From assembly GCF_013608025.1 (NCBI RefSeq), contig NZ_VDLV01000020.1:150511-214510 (forward strand): 64,000 nucleotides of DNA. The letters run 5' to 3'. Below the pieces are notes generated by a model, which made no database searches, had not been told where the DNA came from, and saw only the letters and a program-made list of their open reading frames with translations. The stretch is from Pseudomonas brassicacearum subsp. neoaurantiaca (lineage in GTDB: Bacteria > Pseudomonadota > Gammaproteobacteria > Pseudomonadales > Pseudomonadaceae). Each line of letters opens with the position of its first letter. Within the stretch, counting starts at the first letter, position 1. Positions 27,207 to 39,628 of the stretch are shown piece after piece. Position numbers and translations under genes: made by a program.

Positions 27207-29315
27207 TTACGCAGCTGCGACTTTCACCGGAACCCCGTTGAGCGCCGCATTCCCGGACAGCTCATCAAGCTGACAGTCATCCGTCAGGTCGTTGGCACTG
27301 GAACCGGGTTGCCCGCTGGCGATGCTCATCTGTACACCCGGGCGGGCGTGGCCCCAGCCGTGTGGCAGGCTGACCACGCCTTTCATCATGTCCTGGCTGC
27401 CCTGCACTTCCACTTCAATCGTGCCTACGCGAGAACTGACCTTCACCCGCTGCCCATCGACAAGGCCTCGGCTGGCGAGATCATCCGGATGCATCAGCAA
27501 CTGGTGGCGCGGCTTGCCTTTAACCAGCCGATGAAAATTATGCATCCAGGAATTGTTGCTGCGTACATGACGACGGCCAATCATCAATAGCTCGTCGGAT
27601 GTCGGCGCTGGCAACGCAGCAAAACGCGCCAGGTCGGCGAGGATTACCGCAGGCGCCGCCTGTACCCGGCCATTTTCGGTTTTCAACCGGGGCGCCAGGT
27701 TGGGCTTGAGCGCACCAAGATCGATGCCATGGGGATGATCAAACAGCGTCGCCAGGGACAACTTGTGCGGCGACGCATCCCCATAAGCCCCCGTCCGCAG
27801 ACCAAAATCGATCATCTGTGCTGGCGGCATGGTCGGCTTGAGTTCCTTGCCAGTCCGGGCAGCAAAGGCTTTTGCCAGGCCAACGAAGATCTCCCAGTCG
27901 TGCAATGCACCTTCGGGCTTGGGCAGGATCGCTCGGTTGAAACGACTGACGTTGCGCACCGCGAACAGATTGAAGGTGGTGTCGTAATGATCGTTTTCCA
28001 ACGCTGAAGTCGATGGCAGGATCAAGTCGGCGTAGCGCGTGGTCTCGTTGATGTACAGGTCGACACTGACCATGAACTCAAGCCCATCCAACGCCTGTTC
28101 GAGCTGTCGCCCGTTGGGCGTGGACAAAACCGGATTGCCGGCCACGGTCACCAGCGCGCGGATCTGTCCTTCGCCTTCGGTGAGCATTTCTTCGGCAAGG
28201 GTCGATACGGGCAACTCGCCGGCATATTCGGGACGCCCGGACACCCGGCTTTGCCAACGATTGAAATGGCCGCCCGAGGTGGTAGCCACCAGGTCGACCG
28301 CCGGCTCGGTGCACAGCGCGCCCCCCACCCGATCGAGGTTGCCGGTGATCAGGTTGATCAGTTGGATCAGCCAATGGCACAGCGTGCCGAAAGCCTGGGT
28401 TGAAACCCCCATCCGCCCGTAACACACGGCCGACGGCGCGGCGGCGAAATCGCGGGCCAATTGACGAATCTGCGCGGCCGGAATGGCACAGAGAGGGCTC
28501 ATCGCTTCGGCGGTAAAAGTTGCAACTGCCTGGCGCACTTCATCGAGGCCATCCACCGGTAAATGGCTGTCGCGAGTCAGGCCTTCGCTGAATAACGTGT
28601 TGAGCAAGCCAAACAGCAGCGCGGCGTCGCCACCAGGACGTACGAAGATGTGCTGGTTGGCGATGGCTGCCGTCTCGCTGCGCCGAGGATCCACCACCAC
28701 GACCTGGCCGCCACGGGCCTGGATCGCCTTCAGACGCTTCTCCACGTCCGGCACGGTCATGATGCTGCCATTGGAGGCCAGCGGATTGCCGCCCAGAATC
28801 AACATGAAGTCGGTGTGGTCAATATCCGGGATGGGCAGGAGCAAACCATGCCCGTACATCAGATGGCTGGTCAGGTGATGAGGCAGCTGATCCACGGACG
28901 TTGCCGAAAAGCGACTGCGGGTCTTCAGCAAGCCCAGGAAATAGTTGCTGTGGGTCATCAGCCCATAATTGTGCACGCTGGGGTTGCCCTGGTAGACCGC
29001 CACCGCGTTCTGGCCGTGGCGCTCTTGAATGCTCGCGAGACGCTCAGCCACCAGTGCGAAGGCTTCGTCCCAGGCAATCGGCTGCCACTCGCCGCCGACC
29101 CGCCGCATCGGCTGGCGCAACCGGTCCGGATCGTTCTGAATGTCCTGCAGGGCCACTGCCTTGGGGCAAATGTGGCCACGGCTGAAACTGTCCAGCAGAT
29201 CGCCCTTGATCGAAGTGATCGCCAGGCCCTGGCCTTCGGTTTCAGTGGTTTCGATGGTCAGGCCGCAGATGGCCTCGCACAGGTGGCACGCACGGTGGTG
29301 AAGAGTCTTGGTCAT
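27207..29315 (-). CDS. Molybdopterin-dependent oxidoreductase, DMSO-reductase superfamily
   Basis: A 702-residue protein with an N-terminal [4Fe-4S] motif CHLCEAICG plus HICPK, then the molybdopterin oxidoreductase domain (IAWDEAF..., GNPLASNG, VVVDPRRSETA) and a C-terminal molydopterin dinucleotide-binding domain (NNSWMHNFHRLVKG, LPHGWGH). No Tat signal is seen, so it is probably cytosolic. Its partners are not beside it, and the substrate cannot be told; formate dehydrogenase-like and assimilatory-nitrate-reductase-like enzymes share this layout. It reads leftwards as a single gene. Confidence 0.88.
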   Translation of the reverse strand: MTKTLHHRACHLCEAICGLTIETTETEGQGLAITSIKGDLLDSFSRGHICPKAVALQDIQNDPDRLRQPMRRVGGEWQPIAWDEAFALVAERLASIQERHGQNAVAVYQGNPSVHNYGLMTHSNYFLGLLKTRSRFSATSVDQLPHHLTSHLMYGHGLLLPIPDIDHTDFMLILGGNPLASNGSIMTVPDVEKRLKAIQARGGQVVVVDPRRSETAAIANQHIFVRPGGDAALLFGLLNTLFSEGLTRDSHLPVDGLDEVRQAVATFTAEAMSPLCAIPAAQIRQLARDFAAAPSAVCYGRMGVSTQAFGTLCHWLIQLINLITGNLDRVGGALCTEPAVDLVATTSGGHFNRWQSRVSGRPEYAGELPVSTLAEEMLTEGEGQIRALVTVAGNPVLSTPNGRQLEQALDGLEFMVSVDLYINETTRYADLILPSTSALENDHYDTTFNLFAVRNVSRFNRAILPKPEGALHDWEIFVGLAKAFAARTGKELKPTMPPAQMIDFGLRTGAYGDASPHKLSLATLFDHPHGIDLGALKPNLAPRLKTENGRVQAAPAVILADLARFAALPAPTSDELLMIGRRHVRSNNSWMHNFHRLVKGKPRHQLLMHPDDLASRGLVDGQRVKVSSRVGTIEVEVQGSQDMMKGVVSLPHGWGHARPGVQMSIASGQPGSSANDLTDDCQLDELSGNAALNGVPVKVAAA

Positions 29316-29446
29316 GGCCAGTCTCTGTTTTATTCGTGGCGGGCACTTTCGGCCGCGGGAATAAAACTATGGCGCCTGAACTTGCGCAGCGCCAGCTACG
29401 TTCGTCCCGTGAATCGCCGGGCATCAGGCCCGCCGATAAAGTGGGA

Positions 29447-29734
29447 TCAGGGATGCTCGGGAGGAGGCGCCAGCAGCTGGATTTCCTCGATGGTTTCCAC
29501 TTGCTCCTGGGCAATGGGCACCCCGGTCAACTCGCCAATCAACCGCCAGTGCTCATCGAGCCCACTGCTGATAGTGGCCATGCGATCGATCATGCGCCGG
29601 CCGGCGGCCTTGGTCACTTCGTCATCACTGCGCAACAATTCGAATGACATGGACGTCACCGAAGCGGTGAGGTGCGTCAGGGAGCGTGCCGTCAGCCCCA
29701 GCAATTCCATCAGTTGTTGCTCTTTCGAATCCAT
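29447..29734 (-). CDS. Small conserved-looking protein of unknown function
   Basis: 95 residues, mostly helical by appearance, starting MDSKEQQLMELLGLTARSLT, with no signal peptide, membrane segment or cysteine, and ending in an acidic stretch followed by APPPEHP. I do not recognise the family. GGAG stands just before ATG 29734. It follows the divergent argF region and precedes the oxidoreductase gene in the same direction with a 131-bp gap. Coding character is good (regular GC-rich third positions), so it is likely real. Confidence 0.65.
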   Translation of the reverse strand: MDSKEQQLMELLGLTARSLTHLTASVTSMSFELLRSDDEVTKAAGRRMIDRMATISSGLDEHWRLIGELTGVPIAQEQVETIEEIQLLAPPPEHP

Positions 29735-30134
29735 TTCGGGGCTCCTGCATCTCGGGATTCATTTATAACCCAGCCCCCCGCATTAGGAAATATTTCACGT
29801 CAGACAACAGACAGGCGCGCCAGACACAGGCCGCCATAATCGGCCGCCCGATCGACCGCGACCCGCCCAGCTTGTTTGCCAAGCGACTCGACGCCAGTGT
29901 ACAAATGGGCTGCTGCTGTCAGGAAACCGGCCTCGACCATGCCATCGCAACTCTGTGATGGCTTCGCTGAAATCCCTTAAAACCGTGGCCCTATTGGTAA
30001 GACGCGACATTTCCTTATAAGATCGCGCCTTTCCCTATTTCGTCGCCCCGTGCGGCTTTTGCCGCAGGTCTCGCCCGTTTTTTCGTAAACAAGGCTTTGA
30101 GCATCTGCGGTCAGTTACAAAAAGGTAGTCAATC
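29735..30134. other. Divergent region upstream of argF
   Basis: 400 bp without a supported gene. It holds a 9-bp hairpin with one G-U pair (GCCATCGCA at 29941-29949 and TGTGATGGC at 29954-29962) about 170 bp before argF. A single GCGACA at 30004-30009 matches half of an ArgR-type site, which is too little to call an operator. Confidence 0.4.
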
Positions 30135-31055
30135 ATGAGCGCAAGGCACTTTCTCTCCCTGATGGATTTCACGCCCGAAGAGTTGCTCGGCGTCATCCGT
30201 CGAGGCGTGGAGCTCAAGGACCTGCGTAAGCGCGGCGTACTGTTCGAGCCCTTGAAAAACCGTGTGCTGGGGATGATTTTCGAGAAGTCATCGACTCGCA
30301 CGCGCATTTCATTTGAAGCCGGCATGATCCAGCTCGGTGGCCAGGCGATCTTCCTCTCGCCCCGCGACACCCAGCTCGGGCGCGGCGAACCCATTGGCGA
30401 TTGCGCCATCGTCATGTCGAGCATGCTCGACGCCGTGATGATCCGTACCTTTGCCCACAGTACGCTGACCCAGTTCGCCGCCCATTCCCGCGTGCCGGTG
30501 ATCAATGGCCTGTCCGATGATTTGCATCCTTGCCAATTGCTGGCCGACATGCAGACGTTCCTTGAGCATCGCGGCTCGATCCAAGGCAAGACCGTGGCGT
30601 GGATCGGCGACGGCAACAACATGTGCAACAGCTATATAGAAGCGGCGATTCAATTCGACTTCCAGTTGCGCATCGCCTGCCCTGAAGGCTACGAGCCCAA
30701 TCCGGAATTCGTAGCCAAGGCCGGTGACCGGGTGACCATCCTGCGCGACCCGAAACAGGCCGTCGCCGGTGCACACTTGGTGAGCACCGATGTGTGGACC
30801 TCCATGGGCCAGGAAGAAGAAACCGCTAAACGCTTGAAGTTGTTCGCGCCATTCCAGGTCAATCGCGCCCTGCTCGACCTGGCGGACGGCGAGGTGCTGT
30901 TCATGCATTGCCTGCCGGCCCACCGTGGCGAAGAGATCAGCCTCGACTTGCTGGACGATCCGCGCTCCGTGGCCTGGGACCAAGCGGAAAACCGTCTCCA
31001 CGCGCAGAAAGCTTTGCTGGAGTTCCTGGTCGAGCCGGCGTACCACCACGCATGA
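30135..31055 (+). CDS. argF: Ornithine carbamoyltransferase, anabolic
   Basis: A 306-residue enzyme making citrulline from ornithine and carbamoyl phosphate in arginine synthesis. The carbamoyl-phosphate loop SSTRTR (about residues 49-54), HPCQLLAD and the ornithine-binding [10 protein letters not shown] are intact. Length and sequence fit the anabolic trimeric enzyme of Pseudomonas rather than the catabolic ArcB. Its TGA overlaps the ATG of the ABC ATPase gene. Confidence 0.96.
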   Translation: MSARHFLSLMDFTPEELLGVIRRGVELKDLRKRGVLFEPLKNRVLGMIFEKSSTRTRISFEAGMIQLGGQAIFLSPRDTQLGRGEPIGDCAIVMSSMLDAVMIRTFAHSTLTQFAAHSRVPVINGLSDDLHPCQLLADMQTFLEHRGSIQGKTVAWIGDGNNMCNSYIEAAIQFDFQLRIACPEGYEPNPEFVAKAGDRVTILRDPKQAVAGAHLVSTDVWTSMGQEEETAKRLKLFAPFQVNRALLDLADGEVLFMHCLPAHRGEEISLDLLDDPRSVAWDQAENRLHAQKALLEFLVEPAYHHA

Positions 31056-32161
31056 GCCATTCATTGCTGCTGAACCTGCAAAACCTGGCCTGCGGCTACC
31101 AAGACCAGCGGGTCGTACAAAACCTCAACCTGCACCTCAATGCGGGCGACATCGGTTGCTTGCTCGGCTCGTCCGGATGCGGCAAGACCACGACCTTGCG
31201 GGCCATCGCCGGGTTCGAGCCGGTACACGAAGGTGAGATCCAGTTGGCCGGGGAAACCATCTCCCGCGCGGGTTTTACCCTGGCACCGGAAAAGCGCCGC
31301 ATCGGCATGGTGTTCCAGGATTACGCGCTGTTCCCGCATTTGAGCGTCGCCGAGAACCTGGCGTTTGGTATCCGCAAGCACCCTGAAAAGGACCGCGTGG
31401 TCGACGAACTGCTGGAACTGGTCAACCTGAAGAACCTGGGTAAACGCTTTCCCCATGAGCTCTCCGGAGGCCAGCAACAACGCGTCGCACTTGCCCGGGC
31501 ATTGGCGCCCGAACCGCAATTGTTGCTGCTCGACGAGCCTTTCTCCAATCTGGACGGCGAGCTGCGACGCAAGCTCAGCCATGAGGTCCGGGACATTCTC
31601 AAGGCCCGGGGCACCAGCGCGATCCTGGTCACCCATGACCAGGAAGAAGCGTTTGCCGTGAGTGATCATGTCGGCGTATTCCGGGAAGGTCGCCTGGAGC
31701 AGTGGGACACGCCTTACAACCTCTATCACGAACCGCTTACGGCCTACGTCGCCAGCTTCATTGGCCAGGGCTATTTCATCCGCGGACAGTTGGATAGCCC
31801 GGAATCGGTGCAAACCGAATTGGGCGCACTGCGCGGCAACCGGGCCTACACCTGGCCGGTTGGCTGCGCCGTGGATGTCTTGCTGCGCCCTGACGACATC
31901 GTCTACGCGCCGGACAGCCCGCTGACGGCGACCATTGTTGGCAAGACGTTCCAGGGCGCTTCAACCTTGTATCGCCTGCAATTGCCGACGGGTGCGCAAC
32001 TGGAATCGATTTTCCCGAGCCATGCCGACCATCTGATCGGCGCCACTGTGGGTATTCGCGTGGCGGCCGAGCATTTGGTGCTGTTCCAGGCGTCGGGTAG
32101 CACGGCGGCGCACTTGCCAGCGACGGAAAGTGGTGTGCGGCGGTTTGGCACTGCCAGCTGA
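31052..32161 (+). CDS. ABC transporter ATP-binding protein, FbpC/PotA-like
   Basis: A 369-residue ATPase with Walker [10 protein letters not shown] (about residues 37-45), Q-loop FQDYALFPH, signature LSGGQQQR, Walker [13 protein letters not shown] and switch HD. A C-terminal TOBE-like domain follows (about 245-369), as in iron(III), spermidine/putrescine or sulfate importers. No permease or binding-protein gene is adjacent, so it must serve a transporter encoded elsewhere. It is coupled to argF by an ATGA overlap; the reason for that link is unknown. I recall a similar gene near argF in P. aeruginosa. Confidence 0.85.
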   Translation: MSHSLLLNLQNLACGYQDQRVVQNLNLHLNAGDIGCLLGSSGCGKTTTLRAIAGFEPVHEGEIQLAGETISRAGFTLAPEKRRIGMVFQDYALFPHLSVAENLAFGIRKHPEKDRVVDELLELVNLKNLGKRFPHELSGGQQQRVALARALAPEPQLLLLDEPFSNLDGELRRKLSHEVRDILKARGTSAILVTHDQEEAFAVSDHVGVFREGRLEQWDTPYNLYHEPLTAYVASFIGQGYFIRGQLDSPESVQTELGALRGNRAYTWPVGCAVDVLLRPDDIVYAPDSPLTATIVGKTFQGASTLYRLQLPTGAQLESIFPSHADHLIGATVGIRVAAEHLVLFQASGSTAAHLPATESGVRRFGTAS

Positions 32162-32179
32162 TACTTAAAGGAGCGCCGT

Positions 32180-32294
32180 TGTGGCGAGGGAGCTTGCTCC
32201 CGCTGGGCCGCGAAGCGGCCCCATTCTGGCAATTCAGCCCCCCAAAACCCAAACGTCTTCTTCGCAGCCGAGCGGGAGCAAGCTCCCTCGCCAC
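32180..32294. repeat. REPIN, family B (GAGCTTGCTCCC sub-type)
   Basis: Outer arms GTGGCGAGGGAGCTTGCTCC and complement, with an inner CGCGAAGCGGCCCC segment. It lies between the convergent ABC ATPase and PhzF-like genes. Confidence 0.9.
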
Positions 32295-32297
32295 GAT

Positions 32298-33080
32298 TCA
32301 ACCGAGCGACAACGTCCCGCTGGCCACCAACGTCGCATTGCCGCCAATTTTCACTCGCTCGCCTTCCAACCGGCAAAACAACGCCCCGCCCCTGGCCGAG
32401 CATTGATACGCCGTCAGCCCCAGCTTGCTCAGGCGTTTGGACCAGTACGGAATGAGGCTGCAATGGGTCGACCCGGTCACTGGGTCCTCGTTGATGCCAA
32501 TCGCCGGAGCAAAATAGCGCGAGACAAAATCGTGCTTGCTTCCCGGTGCGGTAACGATCGCGCCCGGCCAAGGCAGTTTCGCCAGGGCTGCCATGTCCGG
32601 CTTGCATTCAAGTACCGCTTGTTCCGATTCCAACACCACGAACAATTCATTCGAACTCAGCACATCCACCGCCTCGACGCCCAAGGCATTCTGGACTGCC
32701 AGTGACGCGCCCAATTCAACGGGTACGATGGCTGGGAAATCCAGCCACAGGCGATCACCTTCGCGGGTCACGCTCAGGGCACCGGATTTACAGATGAAAT
32801 CCAATCGCTGCGAAGCTTCATGATAAATTTCGAACAATACATAAGCGCTGGCCAGCGTGGCATGGCCACACAAAGGGACCTCGGTGGTGGGGGTAAACCA
32901 ACGGATGTGCCATTGCTGATTCTCTCGCACCAGGAACGCGGTCTCAGCCAGGTTGTGTTCAGCGGCTATTTTCTGCATCAAGTCATCGGCGAGCCAGGCA
33001 TCGAGCCGATAGACCATCGCCGGGTTGCCGCCGAAAGGCCGGTCACTGAACGCATCGACCTGATGAAACGCAAGCTGCAT
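32298..33080 (-). CDS. PhzF-family isomerase-like protein
   Basis: A 260-residue protein of the PhzF/DAP-epimerase fold: N-terminal VDAFSDRPFGGNPAMV, the conserved Glu region EHNLAETAFL (about residues 40-49), RWFTPTTEVPLCGHATLASA, and the C-terminal mirror EDPVTGSTHCSL. PhzF isomerises dihydro-3-hydroxyanthranilate in phenazine synthesis, but no phenazine genes are here, so this is one of the many family members of unknown substrate. It starts at ATG 33080. Confidence 0.85.
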   Translation of the reverse strand: MQLAFHQVDAFSDRPFGGNPAMVYRLDAWLADDLMQKIAAEHNLAETAFLVRENQQWHIRWFTPTTEVPLCGHATLASAYVLFEIYHEASQRLDFICKSGALSVTREGDRLWLDFPAIVPVELGASLAVQNALGVEAVDVLSSNELFVVLESEQAVLECKPDMAALAKLPWPGAIVTAPGSKHDFVSRYFAPAIGINEDPVTGSTHCSLIPYWSKRLSKLGLTAYQCSARGGALFCRLEGERVKIGGNATLVASGTLSLG

Positions 33081-33264
33081 GGCACTTCTCCTTTTTTATT
33101 GATGCGCGAGCATGACCGGCCACGGCAGCGTTTATCCAGTGACAGATCCGTAGAATTTTCGCCCTACAGCGCATAAAAAATCCGACATCCTTTCAGCCTT
33201 GAAGACTCACTCCATTGTGTGACGGCCACTCCCGCTCGATGGCGCGGCTGCTACGAACCGTCGT

Positions 33265-33735
33265 TCAGGCACGCCCAATATCAGCAAACTTCGCCCCGGT
33301 ATGCTCCGCCAGTACCACAGGCGCCAATTCAACTTCCAGACCACGCCTCCCCGCGCTGACAAACATGTGGGTGAGCGGCTGCGCGGAACTGTCGATAAAC
33401 GTGCGTAGACGCTTTTTCTGTCCCAACGGACTGATGCCCCCCAGCAAATAACCGGTGGAACGCTGGGCGGCGGACGGATCGGCCATCTCGACTTTTTTCA
33501 CCCCGGCAGCATGGGCCAGTGCTTTCAGATCCAGGCTTCCCGCCACCGGCACCACGGCCACCAGCAGCTCACCTTTTTCACTGGCCGCCAGCAAGGTCTT
33601 GAACACCTGCGCCGGGTCCAGTCCGAGCTTTTCCGCCGCCTCCAAGCCATAAGACGCAGCCTTGGGGTCGTGTTCGTAGCTATGAATGCGATGTTCGGCG
33701 CGCACTTTCTTAAGCAGATCCAACGCAGGGGTCAT
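33265..33735 (-). CDS. ybaK: YbaK-like Cys-tRNA(Pro) deacylase
   Basis: A 156-residue protein of the YbaK/EbsC editing family, which hydrolyses mischarged Cys-tRNA-Pro in trans. Seen are [23 protein letters not shown], the conserved lysine in that stretch, [13 protein letters not shown] and the [17 protein letters not shown] loop. I prefer ATG 33735 (MTPALDLL), 6 bp after AAGGA, over the in-frame ATG at 33741. It follows the glp promoter region and reads the same way as the PhzF gene, with a 184-bp gap. Confidence 0.92.
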   Translation of the reverse strand: MTPALDLLKKVRAEHRIHSYEHDPKAASYGLEAAEKLGLDPAQVFKTLLAASEKGELLVAVVPVAGSLDLKALAHAAGVKKVEMADPSAAQRSTGYLLGGISPLGQKKRLRTFIDSSAQPLTHMFVSAGRRGLEVELAPVVLAEHTGAKFADIGRA

Positions 33736-33741
33736 GACCAT

Positions 33742-34051
33742 TCCTTACAGGGAAACGAATGGCAAAATTCTATGCGATCAGCGGGTAAAAGGCTTTGAGC
33801 ACATTGCGTTCATTATCAAGACGCCCAGCATGCCAAGAATCATTCACATCACGAATAATCCAAATGTGACCAATGGTTCACTTTCGACCTTTGACAGCAG
33901 CGTTTCTTGTCTATATTTTTTCGAAACTGAAAGCAGAAACACGTGTCTCAAGAAACACTCCGGGGGCAGGGTGAACATCCGGGCCTTTGGCGAAGAACGC
34001 GCAACCAGGCTTTATCGGTAGCGCAAGACAAGAAAAAGAATTGAGGTTTGA
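33742..34051. promoter_or_regulatory. Divergent ybaK-glpF region with glpF promoter
   Basis: 310 bp without a gene. TTGACA at 33891-33896 and TATTTT at 33914-33919 (17-bp spacing) make a plausible sigma-70 promoter for glpF. TTTTTTCGAAAC just after it resembles the TTCGAA half-sites seen before glpD, a possible GlpR contact. An A-rich leader (AAGACAAGAAAAAG at 34025-34038) just before the glpF start resembles Hfq/Crc targets. Confidence 0.45.
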
Positions 34052-36486
<2,435 letters not shown>

Positions 36487-36571
36487 GGCCCGATAAAATC
36501 CTGAAACTGGTCGGGAGGGCATTCCTGCGGCATCATGGGCAAATTTTGTATGGCAGCCCAAAGGAAGCCCC

Positions 36572-37327
36572 ATGAATCTGCCTCCCCGCCAGCAACAAAT
36601 CCTCGAGCTTGTCCGCGAACGCGGCTATGTCAGCATCGAGGAAATGGCGCAGTTATTTGTCGTTACCCCACAGACCATCCGCCGCGACATCAATCAACTG
36701 GCGGAAGTGAACCTGCTGCGCCGCTACCACGGTGGCGCCGCCTATGATTCAAGCGTGGAAAACACCGCCTACGCCATGCGCGCCGATCAGATGCGCGATG
36801 AGAAACAACGCATCGCCGAGGCGATCGCTGCACAGATTCCCGACCACGCCTCGTTGTTCATCAACATCGGCACCACCACCGAATCTATCGCCCGGGCGCT
36901 GCTCAATCACAACCATCTCAAGGTCATCACCAATAACCTGCACGTGGCGTCGATCCTCAGCGCCAAGGACGACTTCGAAGTCCTGATCGCCGGCGGCAAC
37001 GTACGACGTGACGGTGGCGTGGTGGGCCAGGCCTCCGTCGATTTCATCAACCAATTCAAGGTCGATTTCGCCCTGGTGGGCATCAGCGGAATCGATGAAG
37101 ACGGCAGCCTGCTGGACTTCGACTACCAGGAAGTGCGCGTATCCCAAGCCATCATCGCCAACGCCCGGCAAGTTTTGCTGGCGGCGGACTCGAGCAAATT
37201 CGGGCGCAACGCCATGGTTCGCCTGGGCCCGATCAGCCTGATCGATTGCCTGGTGACCGACCAGCAACCGGTGCCAGCCCTGGCGCAGTTGCTGAGCCAA
37301 CACAAGATTCGGTTGGAAGTGGTCTGA
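36572..37327 (+). CDS. glpR: Glycerol regulon repressor GlpR
   Basis: A 251-residue DeoR-family repressor. The N-terminal winged helix ([44 protein letters not shown]) is followed by a sugar-phosphate-binding domain with [14 protein letters not shown] and [15 protein letters not shown]. It binds glycerol-3-phosphate and releases the glp promoters. It lies between glpK and glpD, as in P. aeruginosa. A palindrome near 37592-37617 is its likely target before glpD. Confidence 0.95.
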   Translation: MNLPPRQQQILELVRERGYVSIEEMAQLFVVTPQTIRRDINQLAEVNLLRRYHGGAAYDSSVENTAYAMRADQMRDEKQRIAEAIAAQIPDHASLFINIGTTTESIARALLNHNHLKVITNNLHVASILSAKDDFEVLIAGGNVRRDGGVVGQASVDFINQFKVDFALVGISGIDEDGSLLDFDYQEVRVSQAIIANARQVLLAADSSKFGRNAMVRLGPISLIDCLVTDQQPVPALAQLLSQHKIRLEVV

Positions 37328-37336
37328 CTTAATCAC

Positions 37337-37470
37337 TGTGGCGAGGGAGCTTGCTCCCGCTCGGCGGCGCAGCCGTCGCAAAACCAGCCTGATGCGGTCA
37401 GCCTGAAGAAAAGCGCCAGCCTGCTTGGGATGGCTTCGCCATCCAGCGGGAGCAAGCTCCCTCGCCACAG
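37337..37470. repeat. REPIN, family B (GAGCTTGCTCCC sub-type)
   Basis: Outer arms as in the copy at 32180; inner parts GGCGGCGCAGCCGTCGC and GGATGGCTTCGCCATCC. It lies between glpR and glpD. Confidence 0.9.
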
Positions 37471-37591
37471 CTATTTTTATTCCCCCCGAGCTTTTTTGTT
37501 CGAAAATTTTCCTTTCAGCCCCCTTCGATCAGTATTTTCAATCGAATTCGACTGGCTGTGACTGTGCTTATGGGCTAGTATTTTCGCAAAT

Positions 37592-37617
37592 GAACATAAA
37601 TGTTCGAATTCAAATAT
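37592..37617 (+). promoter_or_regulatory. Candidate GlpR operator before glpD
   Basis: Two overlapping dyads: GAACAT-AA-ATGTTC (37592-37605), and ATGTTCGAA/TTCAAATAT (37600-37617) centred on a GAATTC, which resembles the E. coli GlpR operator pattern around TTCG. It lies 26-50 bp before glpD, a repressing position. More TTCGAAA elements occur at about 37499-37506 and 37618-37624. Confidence 0.45.
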
Positions 37618-37642
37618 TTCGAAAAGAACCCGAGGCCAGCCG

Positions 37643-39181
37643 ATGCCCACTTCCACCTTGCCTACGCCCCCTATCGCCGAGATCTACGACATCGCCGTCA
37701 TCGGCGGCGGGATCAATGGCGTGGGGATTGCCGCGGACGCTGCCGGTCGCGGTCTTTCGGTGTTCCTTTGCGAAAAGGACGACCTTGCCAGTCATACTTC
37801 ATCAGCCAGCAGCAAGCTGATTCATGGCGGGCTGCGCTATCTCGAACATTATGAATTCCGCTTGGTGCGCGAGGCATTGGCCGAACGCGAAGTGCTGCTG
37901 GCCAAGGCCCCGCACATCGTCAAGCAGATGCGCTTCGTCCTGCCCCATCGCCCGCACCTGCGTCCGGCCTGGATGATTCGCGCCGGCTTGTTTCTCTACG
38001 ATCACCTGGGCAAGCGTGAACAACTCGCCGGCTCCAAGAGCTTGAAGTTCGGCGCCGACAGCGCGTTGAAAAGCGAGATCACCAAAGGCTTCGAATATTC
38101 CGACTGCTGGGTCGATGACGCACGGCTGGTAGTGCTCAACGCCATGGCCGCCCGGGAAAAAGGTGCGCACGTCCACACCCGGACCCGTTGCATCAACGCT
38201 CGCCGCAGCAAGGGCTTGTGGCATTTGCACCTGGAACGTGCCGACGGCAGCCTGTTTTCGATCCGCGCCAAGGCACTGGTCAACGCTGCCGGACCTTGGG
38301 TGGCCAAATTCATTCGTGATGATCTGAAAATGGAATCGCCCTACGGTATTCGCCTGATCCAGGGCAGCCACCTGATCGTGCCGAAACTCTACGAAGGCGA
38401 GCACGCGCACATTCTCCAGAACGAAGACCAGCGCATCGTCTTCACCATTCCCTACTTGAACCAGTTCACCCTGATCGGCACGACTGACCGCGAGTACACG
38501 GGCGACCCGGCCAAGGTGGCGATTACCGAAGGCGAAACCGACTACTTGTTGAAAGTGGTCAATGCGCACTTCAAGAAGCAGCTCAGTCGCGACGATATCC
38601 TGCACAGCTATTCCGGCGTCCGCCCGCTGTGCAACGACGAGTCCGACAACCCTTCCGCCGTGACCCGGGACTACACCCTCGCACTTTCCGGAAGCGGCGA
38701 AGAGGCGCCGTTGCTGTCGGTATTCGGCGGCAAGCTGACGACCTACCGCAAACTGGCCGAATCGGCCATGGCGCAACTGGCCCCTTATTTCACGCAGATG
38801 CGTCCAAGCTGGACCGCCGTAGAGGCCCTCCCCGGCGGGGAAAACATGACCACGCCACAGGCGCTGTGCTCGACGATCCGCGACAAGTTCGACTGGCTGC
38901 CGACCGACATCGCCCGCCGTTGGGCCACGACCTATGGCAGCCGGACCTGGCGGATGCTCGAAGGCGTACACAGCCTCGCGGACCTGGGCGAACACATCGG
39001 CGCCGGCCTCTATACCCGGGAAGTCGATTACTTGTGCAGCGATGAATGGGCCGTCGATGCCCAGGACATACTGTGGCGCCGCAGCAAGCTGGGCTTGTTC
39101 ACCACTGCGGCGGAGCAGGAGAAGCTCCAGCAGTACCTGGACAAAGTCGAGCACAACCGCCGCAAGATAGAAGCGGCCTGA
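37643..39181 (+). CDS. glpD: Aerobic glycerol-3-phosphate dehydrogenase
   Basis: A 512-residue FAD enzyme (E. coli GlpD has 501) that oxidises glycerol-3-phosphate to dihydroxyacetone phosphate and gives electrons to quinone at the inner membrane. The FAD-binding IGGGINGVGIAADAAGRGLSV lies at about residues 20-40, with SSASSKLIHGGLRYLEHYEF and the GVRPLC/SGSG C-terminal parts intact. ATG 37643 is supported by the family start, though the ribosome site (GAGGC) is modest. A good terminator follows. Confidence 0.97.
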   Translation: MPTSTLPTPPIAEIYDIAVIGGGINGVGIAADAAGRGLSVFLCEKDDLASHTSSASSKLIHGGLRYLEHYEFRLVREALAEREVLLAKAPHIVKQMRFVLPHRPHLRPAWMIRAGLFLYDHLGKREQLAGSKSLKFGADSALKSEITKGFEYSDCWVDDARLVVLNAMAAREKGAHVHTRTRCINARRSKGLWHLHLERADGSLFSIRAKALVNAAGPWVAKFIRDDLKMESPYGIRLIQGSHLIVPKLYEGEHAHILQNEDQRIVFTIPYLNQFTLIGTTDREYTGDPAKVAITEGETDYLLKVVNAHFKKQLSRDDILHSYSGVRPLCNDESDNPSAVTRDYTLALSGSGEEAPLLSVFGGKLTTYRKLAESAMAQLAPYFTQMRPSWTAVEALPGGENMTTPQALCSTIRDKFDWLPTDIARRWATTYGSRTWRMLEGVHSLADLGEHIGAGLYTREVDYLCSDEWAVDAQDILWRRSKLGLFTTAAEQEKLQQYLDKVEHNRRKIEAA

Positions 39182-39198
39182 CCGCAACCCGCTAAACC

Positions 39199-39234
39199 AA
39201 AGCCCCTGAAATCCGGCGATCCAGGGGCTTTTTT
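39199..39234 (+). terminator. Terminator of glpD
   Basis: AAAGCCCCTG and CAGGGGCTTT arms around a 13-base loop, then a T run. Confidence 0.87.
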
Positions 39235-39260
39235 GCATTCTGGAACACACCGCCAACCTC

Positions 39261-39350
39261 TGTGGGAGCGAGCTTGCTCGCGATGAGGCCAGCACATTCG
39301 ACACCTAGGTGACTGCCCTATCGCTATCGCGAGCAAGCTCGCTCCCACAA
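39261..39350. repeat. REPIN, family A
   Basis: Intact inverted pair in the 447-bp gap between glpD and aatJ. The rest of that gap is AT-rich and ends in the sigma-54 promoter of aatJ. Confidence 0.9.
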
Positions 39351-39494
39351 GGATCAAAAGTGATCTCCGCGCATTCGGTTTTCCGAACAAGACCCACCAG
39401 TCAGTTCGGCAAACCGGATAAACAACGGCTCAAAAAGCTGAAACAAAACATTAATTTCTTTTAAAAACAGCTAGATAGGGCCAAGCCACTGGCC

Positions 39495-39510
39495 TGGCAC
39501 GAGTCATGCT
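39495..39510 (+). promoter_or_regulatory. Sigma-54 promoter of aatJ
   Basis: TGGCACGAGTCATGCT: GG at 39496-39497 and GC at 39508-39509 with exactly 10 bp between, the strict -24/-12 spacing, with a full TGGCAC upstream element. It lies about 120 bp before aatJ, and the sigma-54 activator AauR is encoded downstream. Confidence 0.8.
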
Positions 39511-39628
39511 CTACACTCCTCGAGACGAATGCCTGTTACGCCAACACAACAGGAGCTGCCAGGCATTCGAAGCACTCAGGGCCGGTAAACCGGCCAAATA
39601 CAAAAAAAACAATGTCGAGGAAACATCG

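Larger units (their letters stand above)
37328..37642. other. glpR-glpD intergenic region
   Basis: 315 bp without a gene: a family-B REPIN (37337-37470), then about 170 bp of AT-rich sequence with the candidate GlpR operator and the glpD promoter. No clear sigma-70 -35 element was found. Confidence 0.55.

Noticed and set aside
30004..30009. ArgR operator before argF
   Set aside because: Only one six-base half-site was found, which is expected by chance.
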